Below, one piece after another: positions 34,204 to 42,989 of a stretch of 64,000 bases of DNA (positions are counted from its first letter, which is position 1; the number at the start of each line of letters is the position of its first letter). Location: contig NZ_BCTJ01000004.1 in NCBI RefSeq assembly GCF_001571225.1, positions 62,001 through 126,000 of the forward strand, written 5' to 3'. The notes beneath the pieces were generated by a model that saw only the letters and a list, made by a program, of their open reading frames with translations, did not search any database and was not told the origin of the DNA. A program made the position numbers and the translations under genes. Source of the DNA: Hydrogenophaga palleronii NBRC 102513 (GTDB lineage Bacteria; Pseudomonadota; Gammaproteobacteria; Burkholderiales; Burkholderiaceae_C).

Positions 34204-35766
34204 TCAAGCCGTCACTGCGGCCAACTTGCCTTCCGCGTCGAAGGTCAGTTGAACAACGGCCCCCGCCAGCTTGGGCTGTGTCGAATAGCGCAACGTGTTG
34301 GGCAGCAGGGCCTGTACAACGCCGGCCGGGGACTGTGAGCAGCCCACGGCGATGAAGGTGTCGATGGTGCGGCCGTCTTCATCCTCGCGATCCTCGTCAT
34401 AGCGATCATCGAAGATGTAGTCCGATACCAGCGACGTCACATTGCCGGCATCGGCCGTGAGGAACAACGTCACACCTTTGCGAATAGCGCCGACCGCAAC
34501 TTCCGGCTCGCCGTCGATGCTCACGTACAGGCTGTCAGCCAAGGCGAGTCCAACTTCGTAGTCGGCCAGACACAGGCTGTCATCACGGTGCAGGATCGAG
34601 CCTGGTCGGACGTGAACATCCTCCGGTGCAATGGGCCTCACGAGTCCCAGCAGCCAGTGCCCGCCGTCGATACCGCTCTCCTCGACCAAGAAGGCCTTGC
34701 GAGCCTCCAGGTACACCTCGGCGGTGGGTTCGTCGTCGCCTTTCGATTCGATCCGCCAGGCGCCCGTTTCTTCCAGCACCTCGCGGGCCACGATGCCTTC
34801 GGACACGTGGCGATCCCAGTAGTGACGGAATCCGGCCGGTTCAAGGGCCCACGATCGGAACCAGGCTCTTGGAACGAAGGGGACATCGTTGAGCAGGTCT
34901 GCGTTGGATGAATCCACGCAGATGCGCGCGAAGTGCACGACAAAGTCGCTGGCCGAGAGGCGTTCCTTCTTTTCGGTCAACGCCTGGCGATAGGCACCGT
35001 CGACCGCAGCTTGGATGTGCTTGTGGTCTTCCGCCTCGTTCAGCAGGTGCTGGCGATCGGGAAGTCTGGCGAGTGTCGCGGCCGGTAGCCGTATGACCTG
35101 ATGCCTGCATATCGACGGCGATCGACCGATTGGAAGGCCTTGGAGAAAGCACCGCCACTGCGTGCGTGGAGCGGACAGATCGAGCAGGATCTTGCCCATG
35201 GGCGTCTCGCGCCATTGCAGCGCGGGATCCGCCAGGGGCCGAAGCACCTCGTGGCCATTGAGCCAGACTGGAACTGGAAAGGCTTCGCACAGGGTGCGCA
35301 AAAGGCGGTCAGCCCAAACAAAAAGGGTCTCCCCCGGCTGCGTTGGCTGGATGCCATCCAATCGGATTTCCGTGCCTACAACCAGATCGCAGGGGAATAC
35401 CTGAATCGGCTCGCCGCGGATGATTGCCGCCGTAGCCGCACTGAATGCCTTGCCATCAGACCGGACGGTCAGGCGTTCAGCGAAGTACAGCGTGGACAAC
35501 ACCCCCATGCCGAAAGCGTTCTCGCGCGTCTGTGTCTGTTCGTCCCAGCCGGACTCGGCAATGTGGATGAGGGTCTGCAGGTCGGTGATGCCGCTGCCGT
35601 CGTCACGGATGGTGAGACTGTTGTCTTCCACGGTGAAGTGGATGGCACCGGCTTGGGCGCGCCTAGCGTTCTGCAGCAGTTCCCCGAGCATCGAGCCCTG
35701 GTTGAAGGCATGGCGCAGGTTGGCGATGAGACGGTTCTGGTTCGTCTGAAGACAGATGGTTCTCAT
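34204..35766 (-). CDS. GHKL (HSP90-like) ATPase of the ICE
   Basis: 520 residues from the ATG at 35766 (MRTICLQTNQNRLIANL). The ATP-binding motifs are ELLQNARRA (N box, about residues 29-37), DDGSGI (about 56-61) and AFGMGVLS (about 86-93). The rest shows no kinase, gyrase or MutL domain. The C-terminal third is acidic, with YIFDDRYDEDRED. The N-terminal ATPase fold is clear; the role is unknown. Such stand-alone GHKL proteins on ICEs may be chaperone-like or defence-related. It is one of two GHKL proteins in this window. Copy C of the leader element lies upstream. Confidence 0.8.
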   Translation of the reverse strand: MRTICLQTNQNRLIANLRHAFNQGSMLGELLQNARRAQAGAIHFTVEDNSLTIRDDGSGITDLQTLIHIAESGWDEQTQTRENAFGMGVLSTLYFAERLTVRSDGKAFSAATAAIIRGEPIQVFPCDLVVGTEIRLDGIQPTQPGETLFVWADRLLRTLCEAFPVPVWLNGHEVLRPLADPALQWRETPMGKILLDLSAPRTQWRCFLQGLPIGRSPSICRHQVIRLPAATLARLPDRQHLLNEAEDHKHIQAAVDGAYRQALTEKKERLSASDFVVHFARICVDSSNADLLNDVPFVPRAWFRSWALEPAGFRHYWDRHVSEGIVAREVLEETGAWRIESKGDDEPTAEVYLEARKAFLVEESGIDGGHWLLGLVRPIAPEDVHVRPGSILHRDDSLCLADYEVGLALADSLYVSIDGEPEVAVGAIRKGVTLFLTADAGNVTSLVSDYIFDDRYDEDREDEDGRTIDTFIAVGCSQSPAGVVQALLPNTLRYSTQPKLAGAVVQLTFDAEGKLAAVTA

Positions 35767-35903
35767 GGAAAGCTCCTTGGATGGCTTTGCGTCTGAGGAC
35801 GCGTGGATGGGTAGGTCGCCAAGAGGCGAACGAAAGGCGCCGCGCACACTGGGAAGAGGTCGGCTTGGGCTTTGGATGGGCAGGTGCGCCCGAGGGATTT
35901 CGT

Positions 35904-36030
35904 TGCATCAGCGCCCTGGCGGGCGTGCATCCGCGGCACGATGCGATGCGGATGGGGATGGTCGACACGCCTGGGCGTGGCGCAGCCTGGGGCGACATTG
36001 GCTGCTGGCGGGTTGCTGTTGAAACAGCGA
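35904..36030 (-). repeat. Structured leader element, copy C
   Basis: Third copy. TGCATC, a hairpin (CGCCC / GGGCG), then CATCCGCGG and GATGCGATG as in copy B, then GGCTGCTGGC and the inverted repeat GCTGTT-GA-AACAGC (36015-36028). That repeat occupies the place of GCTGAC-AAC-GTCAGC in copies A and B, with compensating changes on both arms. Confidence 0.58.
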
Positions 36031-36357
36031 GCCTGTGCCAAGGATCTGGGTCGGGGTTGGTTCTGTCGTCAGGAAATGGGAAACCGGACGTTCCGCGATG
36101 GTGGGCGAATCTTCGGAGTGCGCAACATGCGCTGGTACGGCGCGAGAAGGTGCCGGAGGCCGTCTGGCCTCCGACTCAAGACAAGGTCACCACCCATGGG
36201 CTGCACAGGGTTCGGTCGTCGGTAGAACCGTCCACTGTTTCAGCATTCACACCCGACCCATATCGTGGCTGGGGTCGGTATTGCCTGGCGCACATCCGCG
36301 CACAAAAGGCGCCCGTTGATTCGCCGGCGGGCTCCGGCACTGAATACCGTCGACCTT

Positions 36358-36415
36358 GAGGGGTCTCCTGGTGGCTCGCGTAGCGCCATGCTTGCGAGGC
36401 ACCAGGAGACCCCTC
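36358..36415. repeat. 22-bp inverted repeat with one mismatch
   Basis: Left arm 36358-36379 and right arm 36394-36415 pair over 22 bp with a single mismatch around a 14-nt loop. The outer 16 bp (GAGGGGTCTCCTGGTG and its complement) are perfect. There is no T run on either side, so it is not a classical terminator. It lies between the first GHKL gene and topB, downstream of topB on the minus strand. Confidence 0.8.
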
Positions 36416-36623
36416 TCTGCGGACGGAAGAAATGCCGATCAGGAGAATGCGCAGGCGCGCGATTCGGGTAAAAGTGGCCTTCTCGCCTCGTGGACCAAAG
36501 GCGGTCCGCAGAGGCGCGCACACCGTTGCAGAAGGAGTCGTGCGCTGGTTGTCCCGCTGGGAGGCGGGACGGACTGCCATGTCGCCGGCTGCGGGCCGAC
36601 ATGGTGGTGGGATTCAGGGCACT

Positions 36624-38633
36624 TCAGGGTGCCTTCGGCTTGCTGCGCTTGCGCGTGCCGCCTGCGGCTTTGCCGGTCTCGACAGGCAGCGTGCCCTTGC
36701 AATCCGGATACCGGCTGCAGGACCAGAACGGCCCGCTCTTGCCGGTGCGTTGGCGTGTGGGGGCGCCGCAGTCGGGACACGCGGGCCCCTGCGGGACCTT
36801 GATTGCCAGGCTGGTGCCGCGATACTGCTGGATCAACTGTGTAATCCAGGACGATTGCTTTTCGATGAATGTATCGAAGCTGAGTTGCCCCGACTCGATC
36901 ATGTCCAGCGCCTGTTCCCAGATTGCTGTGGTTCCTGGATCCGCAATAGCGGCGGGCACGGTATCGATCAGGGTAAACGCCGCATCCGATGCGCGGATGG
37001 CGCGGCCTTTCTTCAGCAGATACCCGCGCCCGAGCAGCCCTCCGATGATGTTGGCGCGGGTGGCTTCGGTGCCAATGCCCACGGTGTCCTTGAGCTTCTG
37101 CTTCAGCCTTGGATCGGAGACCAACTTGGCCACGCCCTTCATCGCCTTGACCAACTCGCCTTGCGTATAGGGTTTGGGCGGCAATGTTTTCATGGCCTTG
37201 AGTTCGGCCTGTGCGACCCGGCACTGCATGCCGTTTGATAGTGTCGGCAGGATCTGTGCGCGCTGGGAAGGCTCGTCGTCCGGGGCGTCCGGGCCACAGT
37301 TGATCAACGCCAGACGCCAACCCAGCACCACGACCTGCTTGCCCGTGGCCTGCATCGATTCACCGGCCGACGACAAGAGTGCGACGGTGCGGTCATATTC
37401 ATGGTGAGGCATGAACTGGGCGAGGTAGTGGGCGCGAATCAGGCCATAGACTGCTTGCTCCTTCTCCGACATGGCCGACAGCTTGGCTGGCTCCATGGTG
37501 GGAATGATGCCGTGGTGGGCAGTGACCTTGCCGTCGTTCCAGGCGCGGGAGACCTGGGCAGGATCGAGCTTGGCCACCATCGCGCCGAGAGTTGGGTCGG
37601 TCGCGACCAGCGCGCTCAGGACAGCGGGTACTTCGGCCAGCATGGATTCGGGCAGGTAGCCTGAATCCGAACGAGGGTAGGTGGTAGCCTTGTGGGTCTC
37701 GTAGAGCGCTTGCGCGATATCCAGCGTTTCCTGCACATCAAGCCCGAACTGGCGAGAGCAGACCTCCTGCAGCGTGCCCAGGTCGAACGGAAGCGGCGGA
37801 GCCTCCCGGACGCGCTCGGTTACCACAGAACTGACCTGAGCCGAGCCGGTCGAGCGGATGCGCTCCAGTGCTTTGCGGGCAACCGCCTCTTGAAGGCAGC
37901 GGCCGTTCTGATCACAGACAGCGGGCGGTGCCTGCCAATTGGCCGTGAAGGTGGCCGATGTAGCGCTGAGAGCTACCTCGACAACCCAATAGGGTACGGA
38001 GACGAAGCGCGCGATGTCACGATCGCGATCCACGACCAGTTTCAACGTGGGTGTCTGCACGCGCCCCACCGAGAGCACGCCCTCGTAGCCAGCTTGGCGA
38101 CCCAGGACCGTGAACAGCCGGCTGAGGTTCATGCCGATCAGCCAGTCCGCGCGAGAACGTGCCAGTGCGGAGAAGTACATCGGCAGCGTGTCCGCCGATG
38201 GCTTGAGGGAGGACAGTGCCTTGCGGATGGACGCGTCATTGAGCGCCGATAGCCACAGCCGCTGGATCGGGCCTCGGTAGCCGCACAGCTCGATGATCTC
38301 GCGGGCGATCAGCTCACCCTCGCGATCCGCGTCCGTCGCAATGACCAGCTCGGTAGCCTGCGCGAGCAGGCGCTTGACTGCTTTGAACTGCGTTGCCGTC
38401 TTGGGTTTGACCTCGACGCGCCAACGCTCGGGAATGATGGGCAACTGCTCGATGGACCAGCGCTTGAACTGCTCTCCATAGGATTCCGGCGGGGCGGCCT
38501 CCACGAGATGGCCTATGCACCAGGTGACGGTGAAACCTGTGCCGCTCAAGCATCCTTCGCCGCGCTGTGTGGCCCCCAGGATGCGCCCGATGTCTTTGCC
38601 CTGAGAGGGCTTCTCGCAGAGAAATAGCCGCAT
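36624..38633 (-). CDS. topB: DNA topoisomerase III
   Basis: 669 residues, the usual length. The Toprim domain is at the N-terminus with DADREGE at 101-107, the active-site tyrosine is Y319 in TTYPRSDSGYLP, and SVGRVQTPTLKLV lies near 188-200. The C-terminus has a zinc ribbon CPDCGAP ... CSRYPDC. It relaxes and decatenates DNA during replication or transfer of the element. Plasmid- and ICE-borne TopB is standard in this class. The long gene-free region to its right in transcription order (bases 35767-36623) contains a large hairpin. Confidence 0.95.
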   Translation of the reverse strand: MRLFLCEKPSQGKDIGRILGATQRGEGCLSGTGFTVTWCIGHLVEAAPPESYGEQFKRWSIEQLPIIPERWRVEVKPKTATQFKAVKRLLAQATELVIATDADREGELIAREIIELCGYRGPIQRLWLSALNDASIRKALSSLKPSADTLPMYFSALARSRADWLIGMNLSRLFTVLGRQAGYEGVLSVGRVQTPTLKLVVDRDRDIARFVSVPYWVVEVALSATSATFTANWQAPPAVCDQNGRCLQEAVARKALERIRSTGSAQVSSVVTERVREAPPLPFDLGTLQEVCSRQFGLDVQETLDIAQALYETHKATTYPRSDSGYLPESMLAEVPAVLSALVATDPTLGAMVAKLDPAQVSRAWNDGKVTAHHGIIPTMEPAKLSAMSEKEQAVYGLIRAHYLAQFMPHHEYDRTVALLSSAGESMQATGKQVVVLGWRLALINCGPDAPDDEPSQRAQILPTLSNGMQCRVAQAELKAMKTLPPKPYTQGELVKAMKGVAKLVSDPRLKQKLKDTVGIGTEATRANIIGGLLGRGYLLKKGRAIRASDAAFTLIDTVPAAIADPGTTAIWEQALDMIESGQLSFDTFIEKQSSWITQLIQQYRGTSLAIKVPQGPACPDCGAPTRQRTGKSGPFWSCSRYPDCKGTLPVETGKAAGGTRKRSKPKAP

Positions 38634-38794
38634 GCCGCCTCACCCACATGATGTTGTTCATGGGCGCAAGCATGTCGAGAGATTGCGTTACGGGCAGCAA
38701 ACAACGCGGATGGCGGGAGATCGCGTTGTGCCCGCGGATTGATCGGTGAATTCGCGCTCTAACTGCACGGCGACGAAGTCGCCGTGGCGCGAGG

Positions 38795-39574
38795 TCAGTT
38801 GCTGCGGTGGGCGAGCCTGTTCTGCAGCAGGAACCAGCACATGTTGAGTGCGAAGGACCGTCCCAAGCGGGCCATCTGGTTTTCGGGGATGCCGAGCGGA
38901 CGGTGAGCGCCCGGGCTGAGGAAGCCATAGACTCCAACCAGGCCTTTTTCTTCTTCGATGGTGATCTCGCCGTGCTTGCGCAGGAACGCGATGATCTCGC
39001 CCCACTTGGTCGGATCGTATGTGCTCGTAATCTGCTGCTGCCGTGCGGTGTCTGCTGCGACATCCCCTGCGAGAGTTTCTAGGGCGACGCGCACATTGGT
39101 CAATGCCGCGTTGTAGTCGGGCAGCGCTGCACGGAAAGCTTCTGCCGAGTCGTTGATCTTGCCGATGATCCCCTCGCACCGAGGTGCACCTGAACTGCGC
39201 AAGGCTGCAATCAGATCGTCTTCCACAGGTGCCGCATCCGCTATGGAAGGGTCGGCTTGCAGCAGTTTTTTGTCCTGCGCGAGGTAGCCGTCGATCAACA
39301 GGCACTGGGTTAGGTCATGCATGCGCTCGTCGAAAACATGTTTAGGAGAAATCTTGGCGCGCAGGTTGCCAGGTGTCGCGACGATCTCTTTGAGGACCAT
39401 CAGCAACGTTTCGTCGTTCTGGTCACGCACGATATTCATGATGCCGTTCAGCAACTGAGCCGGATACAGAGAGAGATGATGGGCGCCATACTTGCTGAAT
39501 AGCGCGATGGAGACGGCGGCTTCCTGGATCGAAAGAAACTGGGCCAGCGAATATCGGGTTCTGTGGCTGATCAT
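38795..39574 (-). CDS. Unrecognised protein with Abi/HEPN-like C-terminus
   Basis: 259 residues, mostly helical. The C-terminal segment LVGVYGFLSPGAHRPLG followed by RLGRSFALNMCWFLLQ resembles the end of abortive-infection and HEPN-like proteins, where a G(V)YG(L/F)LS-G-H pattern precedes a helix. The N-terminal part has no motif I know. It lies between topB and the GHKL-metallopeptidase gene on the same strand, 124 bp from the latter. A defence role is possible, but the match is faint. Confidence 0.6.
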   Translation of the reverse strand: MISHRTRYSLAQFLSIQEAAVSIALFSKYGAHHLSLYPAQLLNGIMNIVRDQNDETLLMVLKEIVATPGNLRAKISPKHVFDERMHDLTQCLLIDGYLAQDKKLLQADPSIADAAPVEDDLIAALRSSGAPRCEGIIGKINDSAEAFRAALPDYNAALTNVRVALETLAGDVAADTARQQQITSTYDPTKWGEIIAFLRKHGEITIEEEKGLVGVYGFLSPGAHRPLGIPENQMARLGRSFALNMCWFLLQNRLAHRSN

Positions 39575-39698
39575 GAATGGAATCCCTTGACTGAATTACC
39601 ACCAGTATGCCGATTAACTTTCAGAGTCGCACAGAGGCTAATACGCATGTCCTGGTGCAAGTGCCTCGGATCTGCGGTGACCGTGTGCCGCCCCGGAT

Positions 39699-41699
39699 TC
39701 AGCGATCGCCGGCGCCGGATGCCCGCTGCACTGCAGATTGCAGGCAAGGCTCGGCCAGTTGCGGGCCGGCGATCAACGCTTGGTCGGATGCGGCGCGCTC
39801 CAGGACACTTGGCCAATCTGGTGATGTGGTCTCAGCACTTAGACCGGACAGACTCGCGTTGATCCTGCCGATGAAGGCCATGTTTTCGTCGGCTGGCGAA
39901 TCGAGTACGACGGGATCGCCGCTGACGTCTTCGATAAGTCGCGGGAGCCCACGTTGCTCGCGACCGTTGCCGGCGCGATCGACAAGATAGCGCTCCCGCC
40001 AGATCTCGCCACGAGTCCGCTTCCCTTCGGTTTCCAGGCTCGTGGTGTACTTCATCATCCACATGTGCATGTAACGTTGCCGCTGCTCGCTGTGGCGCAG
40101 ATTGAGGTCGTGGAAGCGCTGGTAGAACGCCTCGTCATGTCCGCACTCAAGACTATCGCCTTCATGGGCAATCTCGTGTTCTATCAACGAGAAGATGTAC
40201 GAGGCTGTTCTCATCGGGCTGGATTTGAGCCGGCGCACGATGGTGGCGTCGATCGCGATGTAGCTGCTTCCGTCAGTCCAGGCCTCGGCGGCGTTGGAGC
40301 TTCCCAGGAGAATGTGCAGGGTCTTGCCGCCGCGGGTATGACCGCCACGGGTTGCGCGAGCACCGGTGCATAGCGCGCCATAGTGTTGCAGGCACCAACG
40401 CAGCGCTGTCCAAGCACGCCTTGTTTCCCGATCCAGTGTGGCCGCCTCGCTCACGATGCACGTGCGTTCGACGAAGGCGTCGCGAAGTGTCGAGAATGCG
40501 ATCAACCGGGGCACATAGAGACTGCCAAGACCCCAGAAGGTAGTGCCCGCCTGCTCAACATCACGATGCAGGTTGATGTGGATTCTGCCGACGCAATCCA
40601 CAAAGTCCTGAGCGTTGTAGCAACCAAAGCGGTCCAGGGTGGCGGGATGAACGATCACGGCGATGCCTTCCCGGGCGATGGCTTCACCCTTGGGGACATC
40701 AAGGGCGCTATCCACCACAGCGAACTGCCCACCTTGCTGCTTGTTGTGGCTGTAGCGGCATTTGCGCAGAAACTCCGCCAATGACACGTGCCGCTTGCCA
40801 GGCAACAGCGTAACGACTTCTTCCTCGCAGTAGGCGATTGCCATGCTGGCTTCGCCTGCCAGTAGTGCGCGGGCGCAGCGTTCGCGCCGGGCTTCGGTCT
40901 TGCGGTGATCGCCGAGGCGCGCTGCCATCTGGTCCGCCATCTGCCCGAATTTCTTGGCAATGGACTTCCAGACCTTGCAGGTTTTGCGCAGTATCTCGGT
41001 CCTGGAGACGTTGAGGCTGATGGCCTGCTTGGAGACGATCAGGCCCCCAGCTCCCCAGATGTGGCCTGGGTCATGGCGAACGAGGACGCCAAGGTTGTAG
41101 ATCGAGACGGCACCGTCCGCCTTCGCGCGATACCAGGCGAATTCGTCCTCGGCATCCCAATGCTCTGCACGAGGATCACGCGTAATCTGCTGCCCATTTA
41201 ACTCGACACACAGGCTGGTGTAGCGCACGAGGTCGCGAACCTCCTGAAGGGCGGTCATAAGTTCCATGTCGGTGAGGCGTTCGTACCACTCACCGGAGAT
41301 CTCGCAGCCGTGTAGCGCCGCGTCCAGAACCTCAAGATCGTAGTGATAGCCCATGGTGCGGGTGTCCACCGTCATCATCCACGCCGCTGAGCGCCAGACC
41401 GTTTTGGCGTGCGCCATGATCTGGCCCCGACCAAGGCGGAAGCGGCCATAGACGGCGTCGCCATCGCTGTGAGGGGTGCCAAAGCGGCCAAAGTACCGTA
41501 CGACATCCTCCCGGCTGGCGAAGCCATGGCCGTCATCGCAGCAGACGAAGCCCTCACGGCTCAGTGACAACTGCACGGAGGAGGCGTTGGCGTCTACCGA
41601 ATTCATCAGCAGCTCGATGATGGCTTTACCGATGGAGCCGGCTTGGCTGTAGATGATGTGATGAATGATTTGCGGGTCTAGCTCGAACGGCAATCGCAT
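39699..41699 (-). CDS. GHKL ATPase fused to a HExxH metallopeptidase-like domain
   Basis: 666 residues from the ATG at 41699 (MRLPFELDPQIIHHI). The N-terminal GHKL ATPase shows E29/N33/D36 in IIELLMNSVDANA, DDGHGF at 55-60 and GRFRLGRGQ at 85-93. A middle region of about 350 residues is uncharacterised. The C-terminal part contains HEIAH at 508-512 and a third histidine at 521 in GHDEAF, which fits zinc-ligand geometry of HExxH metallopeptidases. An ATP-driven conformational switch coupled to a protease is plausible, but activity is inferred. The longer frame to 41819 adds 40 residues without a ribosome site. Confidence 0.78.
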   Translation of the reverse strand: MRLPFELDPQIIHHIIYSQAGSIGKAIIELLMNSVDANASSVQLSLSREGFVCCDDGHGFASREDVVRYFGRFGTPHSDGDAVYGRFRLGRGQIMAHAKTVWRSAAWMMTVDTRTMGYHYDLEVLDAALHGCEISGEWYERLTDMELMTALQEVRDLVRYTSLCVELNGQQITRDPRAEHWDAEDEFAWYRAKADGAVSIYNLGVLVRHDPGHIWGAGGLIVSKQAISLNVSRTEILRKTCKVWKSIAKKFGQMADQMAARLGDHRKTEARRERCARALLAGEASMAIAYCEEEVVTLLPGKRHVSLAEFLRKCRYSHNKQQGGQFAVVDSALDVPKGEAIAREGIAVIVHPATLDRFGCYNAQDFVDCVGRIHINLHRDVEQAGTTFWGLGSLYVPRLIAFSTLRDAFVERTCIVSEAATLDRETRRAWTALRWCLQHYGALCTGARATRGGHTRGGKTLHILLGSSNAAEAWTDGSSYIAIDATIVRRLKSSPMRTASYIFSLIEHEIAHEGDSLECGHDEAFYQRFHDLNLRHSEQRQRYMHMWMMKYTTSLETEGKRTRGEIWRERYLVDRAGNGREQRGLPRLIEDVSGDPVVLDSPADENMAFIGRINASLSGLSAETTSPDWPSVLERAASDQALIAGPQLAEPCLQSAVQRASGAGDR

Positions 41700-41907
41700 G
41701 CGGCCTCCTGGATGGTTGGGGTGGGGCGGTCTTGCCAGTGGTAGATCGAACAACGTGTTAGCGTCGCCTGCGGGATGGCAGGAACAGTCGCGTGTTCTGA
41801 GGGGCTCACATCCGCGCACGCGCTGTCTTGTAGCCGGGCGTCATGCGGCGTCTCCAGGAGCTTCTGCTAGGCCGCCGCAAAAAACCTCAGTGGACGTTGG
41901 TGGAGCG

Positions 41908-41920
41908 ATCCCCTGGGGAT
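41908..41920. promoter_or_regulatory. Palindrome ATCCCC-T-GGGGAT
   Basis: A 13-bp palindrome with flanks like the two longer copies at 43879 and 45207, but read in the opposite direction (GAGCG before, and TTATCCCC when reversed). It lies 209 bp upstream of the GHKL-metallopeptidase start and 58 bp from the ssb stop. Confidence 0.5.
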
Positions 41921-41977
41921 AATTCGTCAGCCACTAGTTGGGGCGGGAGCAGAACACGTCGTACTGCTCCCTACAGG

Positions 41978-42376
41978 TCACGGTGCGTCGTTGTCCTGCT
42001 CGCTTGCAGGCTTGACGCTGAGCTTCACCAATTCCACGCGGAACGGCAGGATGCCCACGCGCCGGGCCTCGATCTTGAACGTGGTGCGTTCGTTTTCTTC
42101 GGCATCCTCCCATTCGTCCTTGACCGTGCGGCCTTCGACCATGACACGCATGCCTTTCTGGTACAGATCCTTCCAGTGGTCGGCGTCGCGGTGCCAGATC
42201 TCAACCGGTGCCCAAAAGCCACCGCGGTCCTCGAATGTGCCGTCCTTCTTCGGCACCGGGTTGTCGAAGTAGACGTTCAGCCGCAGCAAGCGATTGGGCT
42301 CGTCGTTGCCGTTGGCGAACTCGCGGAAGTCGGGGGTGGAACCGATGTTGCCTTCGCCGTAGAAATGGGTGCTCAT
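41978..42376 (-). CDS. ssb: Single-stranded DNA-binding protein of the ICE
   Basis: 132 residues, OB-fold type: RLNVYFDNPVPKKDG, WAPVEIWHRDADHW, GMRVMVEGRTVKDEW and FKIEARRVGILPF. This is the divergent ICE-type SSB, lacking the acidic DDDIPF tail of the chromosomal protein. It probably coats transferred single-stranded element DNA. By order it matches the ssb of ICEclc, which lies downstream of inrR as here. Confidence 0.88.
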   Translation of the reverse strand: MSTHFYGEGNIGSTPDFREFANGNDEPNRLLRLNVYFDNPVPKKDGTFEDRGGFWAPVEIWHRDADHWKDLYQKGMRVMVEGRTVKDEWEDAEENERTTFKIEARRVGILPFRVELVKLSVKPASEQDNDAP

Positions 42377-42443
42377 ATTGAAATCTCCTTGGTGGGGGAA
42401 GAGCCCGCCTGGCCCACGGCCAATGCGGGAGGGATGCTGGCCG

Positions 42444-42989
42444 TCAGGGTTGTGGCAGATGCCCGGGGCGTGCGGCGGTAGCGGCGCCCTGGACCCGGCG
42501 CAGGTACGCGAGTTCGGCCTGGGCCATCTTGTTGGCGCAGTCCTGGGCCTGGCGGCCCAGTGTGTGCAGCAGGCTGATCTGCATGTTCAGCACGATGCGC
42601 TGCTGCTCCAGGGCATGCAGGTCGGCCAGCAGGCTGACCGGCGTGGCGGTGCTGGCGATGATTTCCTGCCACAGCGCCACGCCCATGGCGGACCGGTCTG
42701 GCCTGCGCCAGCGCAGAAAGGTCGTGCCTGCGCCAGTCTTCTGCTGGGCCAGCTCCGCAGGCAGCAGGTTAAAGGGATGCCCGGTGGCTTGCCGCAGCAC
42801 GCGCCGTTGCGCCAGAGCGATGAGCTGGTCCCTTTGCGCGTGACATTGACTGGCCCAGACCTCGAGAGTCCCCTTACCTTTAAAAGGTTTTAAAAGGCCT
42901 TTTAGATAGGCTGCCTGTTCCAGCTTGACGAAGTCCGCCTGTTCCAGCGGACGGAAGTGGGCGTATTGCCCCAGGCCCGGGTCCGTCAT
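42444..42989 (-). CDS. DUF3158-family ICE protein
   Basis: 181 residues from the ATG at 42989 (MTDPGLGQYAHFRPLEQ). It has VWASQCHAQRDQLIALAQRRVLRQ split across a helix, then LLPAELAQQKTGAGTTFLRW. These are typical DUF3158 features; the protein is often annotated as a replication-associated ICE protein. The start overlaps the InrR-like stop by 4 bp. It is followed by ssb 67 bp on. Confidence 0.8.
   Translation of the reverse strand: MTDPGLGQYAHFRPLEQADFVKLEQAAYLKGLLKPFKGKGTLEVWASQCHAQRDQLIALAQRRVLRQATGHPFNLLPAELAQQKTGAGTTFLRWRRPDRSAMGVALWQEIIASTATPVSLLADLHALEQQRIVLNMQISLLHTLGRQAQDCANKMAQAELAYLRRVQGAATAARPGHLPQP

Larger units (their letters stand above)
35767..36623. other. 857-bp gene-free stretch with repeat copy C and a large hairpin
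   Basis: No convincing frame on either strand; the open frames here are short and without ribosome sites. It holds copy C of the leader element (35904-36030) and a 22-bp inverted repeat (36358-36415). Its size and secondary structure make it a candidate for a cis-acting DNA site or an untranslated RNA. Confidence 0.6.

Noticed and set aside
34204..35766. GyrB, ParE or MutL for the first GHKL protein
   Set aside because: Only the ATP-binding motifs are shared; transducer, Toprim and MutL C-terminal motifs are missing.
36358..36415. Large inverted repeat as a transcription terminator for topB
   Set aside because: It is strong enough as a stem but has no T run on either strand and lies more than 200 bp beyond the topB stop.
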